A stretch of 64,000 nt of DNA from Rosellinia necatrix (taxonomy: Eukaryota > Ascomycota > Sordariomycetes > Xylariales > Xylariaceae). Shown here piece after piece: positions 12,655 through 24,719 of the stretch (positions within the stretch are counted from its first letter, which is position 1; each line of letters opens with the position of its first letter). The position numbers and the translations under genes were made by a program. The stretch is taken from assembly GCA_021209875.1 (NCBI GenBank), contig JAGYVD010000005.1, forward strand, positions 1,550,001 to 1,614,000, given 5' to 3'. The notes under the pieces are model-generated. The model was not told where the DNA came from. It saw only the letters and a program-made list of their open reading frames with translations, and made no database searches.

Positions 12655-13069
12655 TAATGACGGTGGTGCCCGAGAGAGAGAAGCGGAGGAGGGCCGCGAC
12701 CACGACTACGAGGAACCCCTCGCCGCAGACGACACACGGCCACACACGACGGCGGCCTTCTACACCGTGACCACGACGACGACCAAGGTGCCGATCCAGG
12801 ACGAGAACGTACGGCCAGCGGCAGCAGCAGCGCCACTGCCCCTACCGGCGCACGGGCGCGCGCCGTCGTTCGACGTCAACAACCCGGCGCTCACGCCGAC
12901 CATGACGCGCGAGCAGGCCCTGGCGCAGATCAGGGAGCGGCGCGGCCGCGCCAAGAGCGCCATGCAGGGCGCGGCGACCCCGCGCCGCCAGATGCTCGCC
13001 GGCGTCGTCGACCGTAACGTGAGCGCCCCCGCCGGCGGAGCCCGCGCGGCGACCCGAGGACGCTCGTAG
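11055..13069 (+). CDS. Coiled-coil protein with acidic tract, function unknown
   Basis: The 648-residue product is not one I recognise. Exon 1 is 11055-11411 and exon 2 is 11480-13069. The 68-bp intron has donor GTATGT and a GCTAAC branch point, and splicing joins LENVM to ESYGRAKETY in frame. The ATG at 11055 (MEDAGS) is the only good start. Residues 60-265 are almost continuous heptad-rich coiled coil (for example KLQEELKSARAATKSAEECL), and a second short coil lies near 295-335. The C-terminal half is low-complexity and probably disordered. It includes an Asp/Asn tract at about residues 495-512, encoded by a GAC/AAC repeat, and basic Arg-rich patches. Such an architecture suits a cytoskeletal, spindle or septum scaffold, but that is inference. 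GC rises strongly toward the 3' end. Confidence 0.82.
12604..12658 (+). repeat. (GAC/AAC)n coding microsatellite
   Basis: In-frame GAC runs passing into GACAAC units encode a poly-Asp then Asp-Asn stretch in the coiled-coil protein. It is a likely site of length variation between strains. Confidence 0.85.
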
Positions 13070-14159
13070 GCCGAGATCCTCGCCGCCACGCCGCGCTTCC
13101 GGCCGAGGCGCTGATACAAAACCCCTTCCCTCCCTCCTCTCCTCCCTCTTCCCTCTCTCTCCTTCTACGCGCGGAAGGGAAGGAAATGGGGTTCACGCCT
13201 GTTTGTCGGAGAGCCGCATCTTAGTCCATTGAATGATTACGTTTTTGCCAAAAAGGGGGGGGGGAGGGGGGGGGACACCATGGGTTGTGGAGTTGGTGGT
13301 GTTGGGGAAATGGGGGAGAGAGTGAGGGGGTGGGCTGGCTGTATATGTTTAAATATTGTGTCTGGTTTTGGGCTATTGCGTTGTACTCGTCTCCGTTTGG
13401 AGCGACGGAACCCATGCCTCGGGAGTGGATTTTGAACTTTTTTTTCCTTTTTTAACGTTTGCTTTATATTGCATTTTACATTACATCCCATCAACATACC
13501 CTGTACGACGAGCCCGGCGTTTTTCTTCCTGCTTTCATACGGCGGCATTTTCTCGACGATGACGTGTGGGAGGAAACGGCGTGGGAGTTTGGGAGGGAAC
13601 CCTGCCTGGTCTGGGCATCACATCACACATGCTGGCTTTTCTTTGATTAAAAAAAAAGTAATGGCAATTACGCTGTTCGGTCTTGCAACTTAATGGACCT
13701 TTTGTGGTCGTGATCTCTGGTCACGCACTGAGTTATGGTCTGGGGCAGATTGTGGTGGAAAAGGAGAGGGGGGTTGGGGAGGGTAACATCGCGTTTGGTT
13801 TCGGCTTTTGTAGCTAGATCCCTAGGTATACGAGGTGTCTTCATAATGAGACTGCAGTCTTCTCAAATTCGCTGTCTGTCCTTCTTCCCCTTGGTGATCC
13901 CCTTCGTAGTAGCTAGCCATCACGGAGCTGAGGTTTTAGGGCCGAGGTGTTGACACACGAACTCCCCCCCTCCCCTCCCCGGCTGAACCTTTTGACGCCT
14001 TCGATTCCCAGATCGTACGTGCACATGTGAATCATCGCTTGTAGCTCTTTCCCCGATGTCAACCTCCTTCTCCTCGCGCGGAATTCTTCATCGCCGCAGA
14101 GAGCGAGCGGGTCTTCTTCCAACCCAATTTCCATTTTTTTTTCTTTTTTTTTTTCGATT
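13070..14159. other. Intergenic region between convergent genes
   Basis: This separates the coiled-coil gene (plus) and the small minus-strand gene. It contains a CT-rich block right after the upstream stop, a G-rich run at about 13253-13274, T-rich runs at 13440-13455 and 14131-14155, and no supported gene. The T-rich runs sit where 3' ends would be expected. Confidence 0.6.
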
Positions 14160-14624
14160 TTACCTCCTGAACCTGGCCCAGACCAACCACCCGACCATCC
14201 CCACGAGGGCCAGCCCGTGCGCGAAGCCCGAGTGCGAGCAGTGGCCGTAGGTGACCGTCGCGCCGTTCAGGACGAAATTCCCCGTGTTCCCGAACTGCGG
14301 GCCGGGACTGGCGTGGTGGCTGGGGTTGGCGTGCGTGTTCGTGAAATGGTTCGCAGCGCGGCAGTGGTGCTCTTTCTCTCCCCGCGCCGACTTTAGCGCC
14401 TCCTCCTCCTCCTCCTTCTCCTCCTCCTTGTCATCTGCGTCGTGGCCGTCGCCGTCGGCGCCGGAGTCGTCTAACTGCTCGAGCTGGCGGTCGAGCGGTG
14501 GCGGGTCGGCGATGTCCTCCATGCCGGGCATGAAGACCTGCTGCTCGTGGTTTCGGTACGGTGGTGGTGGTGGTGGTGCTGGCCTGGGGACTATCGCGTC
14601 GACGCTCGTCGTCGTCGTCGACAT
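14160..14624 (-). CDS. Small acidic protein with C-terminal membrane helix
   Basis: The product is 154 residues when started at the ATG at 14622-14624 (MSTTTTSVDA). An in-frame ATG at 14690 would add 22 residues of less likely sequence. I do not recognise the family. In order it has a Pro-rich stretch (PRPAPPPPPPYRN), an acidic run (DDKEEEKEEEEEA), a His/Asn/Gly-rich middle, and a C-terminal hydrophobic helix (HGLALVGMVGWLVWARF) ending in basic RR. That layout resembles a tail-anchored protein exposed to the cytosol. The Glu run comes from a TCC/CTC repeat on the plus strand. High third-position GC and lack of stops favour a real gene, but no conserved domain supports it. Confidence 0.55.
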   Translation of the reverse strand: MSTTTTSVDAIVPRPAPPPPPPYRNHEQQVFMPGMEDIADPPPLDRQLEQLDDSGADGDGHDADDKEEEKEEEEEALKSARGEKEHHCRAANHFTNTHANPSHHASPGPQFGNTGNFVLNGATVTYGHCSHSGFAHGLALVGMVGWLVWARFRR

Positions 14625-16456
14625 TCTCTGGGCACGCGGGAATGGTGCGCGGACGGGGTAGAGGAAAATGTGTATGTCACGGAGGGGCATAGCGATTTAG
14701 AGGTGCGTGGACGGCTGAAAGGGGGCTGCACGGTAAATGCTGGTCCTTAAGTAACAGGCCGGTGCTTTGTCAACTTGTTGCCTTAGTTTCGACATAGAGA
14801 AGGATCTCAAAGTAAAGAGAAAGTAAAGAGAGGATAGAGGCTGGATATACTAATGATGCTGTCAGACCACTTCCATTGACAGCTGTTTTTAGGCTTAATC
14901 AAACCAGGCATATATACCTGAATTCATAGGTATTAAAGAAGTTATATTTATTGTTTGCTGTTGTCTTGGATGCGGCAATACTGGCAGGGACAGCTTCTGC
15001 GTAACGAGCCACGACTCCTGAATGCTGTAACCCGTTTCGAACACTAGAACTGTTGTGCTGTAACCTAAATCGTTAACATTTCTACCATCCCTTTTTCATC
15101 GATATACCGGTTACAACAAAGAAGTGAATCTATATCATAGGACGCTAGGGGGCCAACTAGGTTGTGGCATATTCAGGAAAATCACGCCCGCAAGCCGCTC
15201 GACATGTGGTCGCTACGGTGCCCTCCATCCAGCTTCCAATTCTCTCCTTCGTTTTCGGGGCTATCCCTTACATTACACTAGCCATCCCCTGTACTAGGCG
15301 AGATGAAGCGCAAGTGCGCCGTTGCTGTTGTCTAGCCTCGTTCGTATCATTAAAAGGGGTCATTAAAGGGGGTTGGTTCCACGTACACAACTGGAAGCGC
15401 CCCCAAGTTCCGTCCATTCCGATTCACGAACGAGAGCGCGTGGTTTCTGCCCTTTCATTCTACTAGATAACACACAGAGGGGGAAGTCGAGCAACTCCAA
15501 GTTCACGAAACGCATCCGGGTCGTTGCTTGCCTTACCCCTTCTCGCCTCCCCCTTTCCCCGCAACTACCTAGCAGTCTGGGCCATGCGGAGGCCGCCCCG
15601 CGCAGGCGGCACCAGTCGTACAGCACTAACAGAAACCCGTGATGCTGTGCCTTATTCTACTTGTTTGAAATAAGAGAGATAGACACTAGAATCCGCGGAA
15701 ACTTTACTGTCGCTGATCATCAGAGGAAGCGTAGCACCTCTCGGGTCCAGAAATTCGCTTTCTATTGTGTGTCTCCGTAATATAGAATATTCTGTCGTTC
15801 GATCCGGGTTTTTAGTGTCAAAATATGCCCCGTCATACTCGCAAAGTCGTCCCTTCCTAGGGAATTGGGCTATCTCAGCTTGATATTAGATATGGATGCC
15901 CAAATGACTGCACGTTTGAGAGAGAAGAGAATACTGATATTAATAGAGCTAGATAATCAACGCGACGGGTGGCATTTCGAGAAATACCTGTTATAATCCA
16001 TGCCTAGATTGACAGCCCATATCGCTTACACCTCCCCCCTCGATCTAGGTGAGGTGCCTAAGTAGCTTCGCACAAGCCTCAATCTGCGCCTCCCATCATG
16101 AATGTTGCGAAGGCATATATTATTCCTAATGTACAAGTGAGATTCGAGTATGCGACTGTGCTATAACAATATACTTGTCACAAGCAACCATTACTTGCAA
16201 GGTAATACACACTTAGGCACTACATATTTCTGTTGTCCGTTGCCGCCAGATTATGGGCCTAAGCCTAATGGTGCCCTCACAAACCGACCAGCCCTGCCCG
16301 ACTAGACTGTCAGCAACAGCCAGCAGTAGCAGCAAAGAACCTCGCCAAACAGCAGCGAAACCTATCTAAAACAAAGTGGTATATGTAGCGCCGAACTCCA
16401 GAGCGAAAAATCCGAGATCCCAAGGCATACACCATCTTGCTCTGCATATACCTTGC
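14625..16456. other. Intergenic region
   Basis: No gene is supported in this 1.8-kb region. It lies between the start of the small minus-strand gene and the 3' end of the DUF7918 gene, and is mostly AT-rich with scattered short open frames of no recognisable content. Confidence 0.6.
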
Positions 16457-17670
16457 TTAATCATCTGTTAAATCGATGACGACCACTTCTCCATCATTTC
16501 CACGTGATTTCTTAGCGGGATGATGTGCAGGGCGATCTTGGGACAGGTCGATGACTGCGCCAAATTCGCGTTTGACCAGGGGCCCTTTACGCTCTTTCTT
16601 GGTATTCTGTGCCTAGGCGTGTGAGATTATTTATGTTATGGTAGGGTGCAGCGGTATATCTTACGCGTATTTCGTCTAGCCGTTCTCTGGCCAAACGATC
16701 CCTCTCGGCTGGCGTTAAATTCTCAAACGCAGGGGAAGACGACCGGCTACGCGGAATGATGAGCTCGCGCTTTAGAGCCTCTGTAGCTTTAGTTAATCAC
16801 TAGATCTAAATATATCGTGCACCAACCCCGGATCGATCATACCCTTAGATCGATACATGAATCTGCAGATGAGGATGGGCCCATTGTCCTCCTCGATATT
16901 GCGGGTTGAGACCCACCGGGGACTGTTGATCCCCAGGGGGATGCCATAGCTAGACACTATCAGTTCTACGGCTAATTTCCGATGATGAGTAGCGGAGGAC
17001 ATACGATGTGCCATGCGAGACTGCTTTGCCTTTGAGCGACTTCTCTGCCAGCTCAAAGGTCCCCGATGCTGATAAGGCTATTGGGGCCCCTGCGACGTTG
17101 TGGTTGGCACGCACCGACGGTCCGAGCTCGATGGCGCGCTCAAACCTTACTTCGACCATGCCAAGGCTCTTTGCGGCTTTCATGTCATTCTCTACGCGTT
17201 CCTTCTGGGCATCGTCGACTATTAAGCTTGTCAAAAACCGGGAATCGAGCGTGGGGGCCTGGGAGAGGGAGCAAACACTCACCCGTCTCCACAGCGGCGA
17301 ATCTGAATTTCCGTATGGACCACGAACGGGTCTCGTTGTTGTACGTCTCCCGGCCTCGGATACTGAACTTCACACGTCCATCAAGGGCATCGGTGTTGCG
17401 GAGAACGCTTCCGCGAATGTACTCGCCATCCACATAGATGCTAGCAACGAGAATGTGGCTCCGGTAGCCCCATAGGTAGTCGGCACTCACTCTACCATGA
17501 ATGTCGAACTCGGCGTTGTTGACACACTCTATGTACTTGCTTGTCGTGGGGCAGTCGGGTCCACCCTCGTCATTGTCGTCGCGGGCATTGGGATCCTCAA
17601 GTTCGGGAAGTGGTTGCCCTCGACATCGCACCATGATTTCGATGCCGGGGACGTCCTCGTGGATGGCCAT
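16457..17670 (-). CDS. DUF7918 family protein with SIM-like tail
   Basis: This is a five-exon minus-strand gene encoding 328 residues. Exons are 17670-17283, 17218-17005, 16949-16843, 16786-16665 and 16612-16457, all joining in frame with GT-AG introns of 51-65 bp. It begins MAIHEDVPGIEIMVRC and runs through a beta-rich domain (residues about 1-240; SILVA-type IYVDGEYIRG, RKFRFAAVET, then IELGPSVRANHNVAGAP). This is the fungus-specific DUF7918 fold, whose function is unknown. The C-terminal part is helical and basic (PAERDRLARERLDEIR). It is followed by two hydrophobic-acidic motifs, AVIDLSQD and VVVIDLTDD, the latter ending the protein. They look like SUMO-interacting motifs, and KKSR just before suggests nuclear location. 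The family is known in Asco- and Basidiomycota. Confidence 0.85.
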
Positions 17671-19424
17671 CTCTGGGGTAGACGGGACGCGCCTCGTATA
17701 ATCCCGGGATTCTGCTGTACCATATACCTATTTTTTTTGGTGACAGGAACGCCGAAAGCTGTATGTGGATGCGGAAACAAGGTGGAGTAACCGTCGGGGC
17801 AAAATGAGAGGAAATAAAGAAATAAAGCAGAAGAGAGGAAAGCTGCCGGTGGTTGTTGCAGACACTTGCGACCAGTCGGATTGCAAACCAAAGTTATTTT
17901 CTCGTAGGTACGAAGCAGATAGTAGTGCCGTGTATTCACGTCTAGTCTATAGTGGGTAAGTGAGTAGGTATTTAATGAATACCGCAGTGGGCAGTCGCCG
18001 TCTTTCAACATTTCAGCCGCAAGTATCGTAGGGAATAACTATAGCCAGTTGCAACTACCTACTTGGAGGTAATTTGGGATTTGGCTACTTTCCCGAAAAA
18101 GTTTAGTTCTAAAGTTAAAGTATTTTAGACTTTGTAGACTGAAGCCTGGACAAGGTTAGCAGGCATGGTTTATTTTACCCCCCTCAGCCGGCTCTGGTAG
18201 AGACAGCAATGCCTCTACACTACCTAGGTATTTAATGTGAGGCAAAGTACCCGCCTAGTACCTACTACCTAGGTAGTTAGGTATGTAGTTCTAGTGCAGC
18301 TGCCTGGGCCAACAACCAGCTTACAAGTAACAGGGGAGGAGAAAGAAAAAGAAAAGTATCTAATAGGTTGGATTACTTATTTACTCATCCGAGTGCCCCA
18401 ACATACTGAGCACTATCTACAAGGTAACTAGTAGGAGGTACCCGTTAATATATGTGAAAAAAAAAAAAAGACCATCGAGTTATCTGATTACCCAGGTAGA
18501 TACGTCCCCCTAATCTACGTAAGTGCCTCCTTGAGTACTTGTTCGGTAGGTAGGTAACAGATATAATACCCAGGTTGCAGAATAATAACAACAACATAAA
18601 AGGTACCTAACCATCTAGCTCAGCCTAGGCCGCCACCTGTAAATATGGGAACTGTATGCGGGCGTGTAATATTGAAATTCAACCTCACCTGAAGCTTGAA
18701 ACCGGGGCTGGTTGGCAATTCTATTCATATTAGCTGCCATTGCCTTGTCTGCCCCACCTTCAAACTACCCAAAGTATTGGGCCTAGCTTACTCCAATAGC
18801 TAGAGCTGTGTATTCCCCCACGGGGATAAGCCATGCAGACAATGGAATTCATACTTGCCCTCTTTACCATCTACACTAGTATTCTACCTACCTAACCCAT
18901 GTAGGTACCGAAGGTATCTATAAATTTGAGTTTGCCCTTGGTGGTATCTCCCTACCCCGAGGGGACACGGTATAACTCGTAAGGTAGGGTGCACTATAGC
19001 CACCTGTGCTGAGCCCACGTTAGTGGGCTGTTAGTGGGCTAGAAGCGGCTGTACCTAGGTACCTTCGCCATTGACAGCCAAGCCTCGAAGTCGAACACCT
19101 AGCCTTTGATGCCTCGATCTGATGGGAAATGACTGGATCCCATATTCCATCTCATATTATCTCAGAGGCTCATGCCCAGAGGATTGACACCTATCTAGTG
19201 ATCGGCTATTGGGTAACTCGCCTGAGGGCGATCGAGATGTTTATGCAAAGCCATTTAGGGGGGTTGGTATAGCTCATGGGGGCGGAGTATTGCTAATAAT
19301 GAAAAAAGGGCGCGACCTCGATAGTTGCAGAGTGCTGCTACTACCTATTTCCTCTTGGGCAATTCAAATCTTGGGTCATGGCAAGTTGCAGACTCGCGAT
19401 TAAACTCGCGATTAAACCCGCAAC
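17671..19424. other. Intergenic region
   Basis: No gene is supported. The first 350 bases upstream of the DUF7918 start are its probable promoter. The remaining DNA is dense in CCTAGGTA/TAGGTAGG words (for example 18221-18290 and 18895-18910) and holds an A13 tract near 18457. Confidence 0.6.
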
Positions 19425-19990
19425 TCACCCAGCCACCGGATTGGCATGTACAGTGACTTTTTCGATGAAAGCCTTTTCTTTAGGCCTACTTTTCTTGTCG
19501 ACGTCGAGAGCCTCCAACTTGGCTAATGTTCTGAGGCTGTCATCTCCTAGCAGCTTCCCAAACACGGTATTTAGACCATCCAAGTGCGGCGCCTTGTCGA
19601 ACAGAATGAAGAACTGCGAGCCGTTGGTACCAGCTCCTTTGTTGGCCATCGACACAATCCCGCGTGAATTATGCTTCAACGTTGGGCGTATTTCGTCGTC
19701 GAAGGTCTCACCCCATATCGACTGTCCACCTTTGGGGTTGTCTGGGGTAGGGTTCGCTGGGCCACCGGTCTGCACCATGAAGCCGCGGATCAATCGGTGA
19801 AAGGGAGACTGGTCGTAGTAATTGGACGCGCATAGGGCGAGGAAATTCTGCAATAGCACACATGAACATTAGCCGCAATCTAACTCCGTGCCTAGGTGGC
19901 CGCGCAACGAACCTCGGCAGTTTTGGGCACACCTTCGCAGAAGACCTCGATTTTGAGATCACCCAAGTTGGTATGCAGTGTCACAGACAT
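19425..19990 (-). CDS. Peptidyl-prolyl cis-trans isomerase, PPIL3/Cyp10 type
   Basis: This is a 166-residue single-domain cyclophilin, catalysing cis-trans isomerisation of proline peptide bonds. It is closest to PPIL3, a spliceosome-associated cyclophilin (human form 161 aa). Exon 1 is 19990-19913 and encodes MSVTLHTNLGDLKIEVF to KTAE. Exon 2 starts with NFLALCASNYY after a 65-bp intron (19912-19848) and ends at 19425. Active-site landmarks are FHRLIRGFMVQTGGP (catalytic Arg in FHR, Gln in VQTGG) and GTNGSQFFI. The residue equivalent to cyclophilin A Trp121 is not Trp (LDGLNTVFGK), as in PPIL3. The start matches the family N-terminus exactly; an in-frame upstream extension is not conserved. 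Nuclear location is inferred from the family. It may bear the name cyp10 in some fungal genomes. Confidence 0.92.
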
Positions 19991-22900
19991 GGCGTCAGTA
20001 GTTGTTGATATTGAGCAGCAGTAGACTGTAGAACGCTCGAGATCAATGCGAACAGCCTTAAGATGGTATATCCGAGCAGGAATAGGGAATGTGCATACCC
20101 CCAAATTGGAGATGAGGATGAAGATGATTTTCCTTGATCTAGATATGGATAGCACACCCACTTATGGGCCTGGAGGCATTATTAGCGTGGAGGGGTAACA
20201 CTACCTAACTTTTGAACTGGGTTAGCGCCACCACTGATTCCATTTCCCTGCCTCACATACCTCTACCGCATCAGTTAAGTACCTGGGCAAGTACCTAGGG
20301 TAGGTAGCCACTGATAGGTACCTCCTATAGTTAGCCGCTAACCACCTACACAAAATCACCCTTGGGTCATACCTGGCAGCTTAGGTATACATACACTTCT
20401 ACTACCTAGTCAGCAGGAACCTATAGGTAGTAGGGTGGACAAGTTATCGAGCACAACTAATACCTTACCTAGGTAGGTAGTGTACACAGTAGCGCAACAA
20501 GTACCAATATTGATAGGACAAACAACTTTTCAAACATATAGAGATAATTTTATATACCACCTAGACATAAGTATATGTAGTTTTCATCGAGAGATAGAAC
20601 TAATAATACCTAAGCGCTAACGGGCGCTTGATGGGGCTGGTGCGCCAGCCTCTCCAACGATGGTGGGAATCTGATCACCAAAACCCTTACCTACCTAAGT
20701 ACAGTTTACCGTAGATATGAGGTCGATGGGGCAGAAAGAAGAGGTAGGCAGGATTCGCCAAGTCAGCCCTATTTGGGTTCTGGTTGACCCTGCTTCCATG
20801 CAGAAGTCGGCAGCAGTCAGCTCGACCCCGGAGTGCCAAGGCCCTCGGGTGTCCTAGACTAGACCAAATCAGGTCGAGAGGGGAATTATTCTACAGTGTG
20901 GATCTCTCTGTGCATCATGAATGGTGAGAACCGGCTCCATAATTCCCCAGTTCCACGTGTCGGGGCACCAAAGGACACTCTCTCTCCATAACGATGTACG
21001 ACTTGTCATGCGTTATAGCAGCCAGTACACCTAATTAAAGAACAGAAAAGCAAGAGGCTGCGGCCTAATGATGACTCCCGCAGCGATAAGAAAGTAACTA
21101 TACTAAAGGTTTCTCTATAGGATCGTGACTGTGTTGACCAAAACATGTAACTACAGTCTTATTACCATTTAAAATATATACGTACCCGGTAGTTATGTGG
21201 GGGGAGAAGGCGGGATTACCTGACTGAAGGGGATGATGCTTCACAAGTATGCATATTTCGGGATGGAAGGCGTTCGCATCAAGGGGCCCTAAGGAAACAC
21301 GAAGCTACCGATAACATGTGATAATTCTGATCAGGCCCTGACAGATAGGACGTGTGATATTCAGCTAAATTTAGGTAGGTATATTAATTCATATACCATC
21401 TTCAAATATTTTACCCGGTGAACCCAGTCCCGTTCTCTTCCCTCACAAACAAGCATTCTCCTGCCCTAGGCTCGGGGCGCTGTGGACGTTTATGACATCG
21501 TCATGCCGATGTTTTATATTTCAAAGGGATATCATCGCTATAGTCTTGACTTGTTCCCCTCTCTGTTCGCTTTATTGCTCTGCTGGTTACTGCTTAGCGC
21601 CATGTTTTGTCGACTTCCCTTGTTCATCTCAAGGTTCCCATGAGAGTCCTTCAAATAAGCTGCTTCGGTTAGCTCCACCATTATAAACAGCAAACGAATA
21701 CACCTCGGACAGGTCGTCATTCTCTCCCATCTTACCCGATAAACCCACGTAGCTGAAATGTTGCTAACGCCTCGCCTATAGTCTAGGGTTACTGTATGTT
21801 CCGAAAATGTAGCCCCTAGAGCTTCTAATGCGCTATGGTTCTCAGCCGGCGTAACTATAGGATCGCCTGACCGACGTTCTTCGTCCCGTCTGCTCTTACT
21901 CGGGAATGATATCTCAGGGAATTGATTGCCGTCTCATTACTGTTAGACAAATTGACCGACGCTGGCTATTCCTAAGCCATCATGAGATAATTTGTGTGGT
22001 CTAAGTGCCTCCCGAACGGTGAGGTTTCCGCCGCCATCTCAGCCCGCTATATCTACCAGGCCCTAGGTACATCCCAAGGTAGGTAGGTACTGGGTGGGTA
22101 GGCACTGTCTAATATGCTTGTTTCATACGCACGAGGACGGATGCGATTAGCCTCGTGGCCGACGTAACGGCTCTAAGGGGCAGGCCAATGGTCGTGAGCG
22201 GATGAGACGGAGGCCAATGCCCAAGGGCGAGGAGCAGCGGAACTCAAGATTTATGGTGTTGTAATAACGTTTTATTTAGGTACTTAACTCGGCCTATGCA
22301 GCTATGGCTCTTGTCCTGACAACGGTGACGACTACGTAGTACCTAATATTCATATCGCCGGAGCCGACATTTGGGATTTCTGGCCCCCGTGGCGGATTCG
22401 GCAACCATACTATCTGGATGATAGTGGCGTCTTCAGCAGCGAACAGTTTCGGTCCTTTGGTGATGCCTGGTGAGGGGGGGAGGTACAGTAGACTTCCAGA
22501 CGCGCGGACTACCTGATCAGGTGGGCTTCACATAACGCTGGCTCAGCCAGATGGGCTGGCTGCATGGCCAATGTGGTTACATGGCGTCTCTCGGTGGCTA
22601 AATCCGTAGATCAGTATTCGAGCTCAAAAGTCTAGCATATCTACATCTCAAGTAATCAATGCGGCCCATTTCTCTGCGACTGACGCGCTCAGGTAAGGTA
22701 CATGAGTAGGTACTTGGTATGTATTCTACTTAGGTAACATCGGGATCTTACACTATGGGTATTGGTATAGTTTTCGATATGAACCTACGTACCTAACTAC
22801 CTACCTACCTACATGGTGGATCAATTTTCTGCCAGTGGCATCGGGCATAAGTAGGTACCTCAGGTAGTAGTAGTGGTAGTTAGTATGATTGACGTCTAGT

Positions 22901-24719
22901 CTAGGTGGGTAGGTTAGGTATGTACGTTTTTATTGAGACAGCGAAACCCTTGTGTGTGCCTGAAGTCCTTTCAGCATCGGAGTCTCACCTTTCAGCTGGA
23001 TGCTCTAGTATCTCACTCGACTTTGTTGTCAACGTCCAAATTAAGCTAAAAACCCGGTATGCTACGGTATTTCGATATAGTAGAGTATGGTTCGCGACAA
23101 CTTACCCACTGCCTATTGGCATTAAGTAATTCCAACACATCATATGGGTCTAAGTAGGTGCTTGGGTGTTTGGGTGCGATTTCAGAGTCAGTTAATTTAG
23201 CTTTCATTGTGCAGCAATTCAAATGCAAAGCCAAAGCCAAAATCTGGGGACTTCCTTCTAGGCGACAACATCGAATCTCTGTACCTTGTCAACTCGACCT
23301 GTCAGGCTACATTACAATAAAATCTTGTGGAATCCATAGTGACCACGGTCTCCTTCTTATCCTTTCATCTCTCGCCCTCTTATGAGTACGCCCTATCATT
23401 ATTCTTCTTCTTTGCCCTTACCGCCTATTGCTCCTAGGATCTATCCTCTATATCTTCACCTAGTTTACAAAACGGGACACTCCATCATCTGGGCCAGGTA
23501 GATTAGGTACTGATATACCCCGGCAAGTACCTGCCTACCACTGGTAGATGGTACCTACAAGTAGTGTAGTATAGGTAGGTTAAGTAAGTAAGTATATATA
23601 GATCATAATTCGTTTACTATTACATCCAAGATCATTGATGGCGTCCCTCGTTTTCCATGATTTGTAGTTATGTGTTTGGGACTACTACTCTATTCCCTCC
23701 GCTCTTTCTCTCTCTTTTTCTCTCCCTCTCTTCCCCTGTTTCTTTCCCTCCTTCTTCCTAGACCAAACAAGTATGATTGTTGTTAGGAGGAGGAACTTTG
23801 AGGGTGACGGTGAGCTTGGCTGATACCGAGATGCAGCAAGGTGTCGTCGTGTGTGTACTTGTACATGACCCTATTGAGTCTACCTAAAGCAAGTACCGAT
23901 CTATAGGTAAGTACCCCCCCTCTTAGCGTCCATGCCCCCTACCTAGCTGCCTAGTGCAAGTGTACTGTGCAGGTGCTGTGTTGACCATTCACCATCACCG
24001 GCCACACTGCCCATCCAATTCGCCGCTTCTCACCTCTGTTTTTGCTCCCACTCCCTCGTCCCCTGGCTAGCTGCCCTGGCCATGCCCTGGTTCAATCTGC
24101 CATCGAAGGTCGGTGGTGGAGCGCTGTTCTATTTGCAGCCTTAAGAGACTGCACTAATCTAATTCTAAATCTCAGTCTTGGTCAATCAACACTCAGGCTG
24201 TCTCCCCATTCCCATCTCCGCCGCATTCGCCCTCGCCGTCATCCCTTACGTCTGGTTTCTATCGACGAAGTGCACCCGCCACCGTAAGCGCTGCTACACG
24301 CCAGCTCCCTGACCCAGCTACCTCATACGCCCTCCGTCCCCGCGCGAATTGGCTTTCGGCTCTCCACGATCGTGCCACCGCCGTGGGCTTTGCTAAACCA
24401 CCCGCACCCCCGTCACGAAAACGCACCGTCCATTGTCGATAACGTCGCCCGTTGCCCGTAGCTTCGTCGGTTCTGCGCCTGCACTGCTCCATAAAGCGAC
24501 GCCCCGGTCTGTTAGCGATTGACCCAATTTCACCGACGCTCGCCATTCGTCCGTCGCATTCTTCTATACGGTCCGCCGGCGCACGGCCGTAGACGCGGGA
24601 TAGATGTGATCAACACTGCGCCGCTGTTGCTACCGCCACTTTAAAACCCGAACCGCCTCGGTCCCGTACGGATTCCCCAGGGTCACCACCTTCATGACGA
24701 CCGCCCTGCGCTACGAAAT
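19991..24719. other. Long intergenic region (4.7 kb)
   Basis: I find no supported gene. The region is rich in CCTAGG and GGTACC palindromes and TACCTACC strings (for example 20466-20480, 22079-22100, 22790-22815). Pyrimidine-rich blocks occur at 23690-23760 and 24000-24300, the latter approaching the arrestin gene and probably part of its promoter or leader. Nothing resembling a transposase or reverse transcriptase was seen. Confidence 0.55.

Noticed and set aside
12179..12745. 188-residue minus-strand frame with a poly-Val run
   Set aside because: It is antisense to the GAC/AAC repeat and GC-rich 3' half of the coiled-coil gene.
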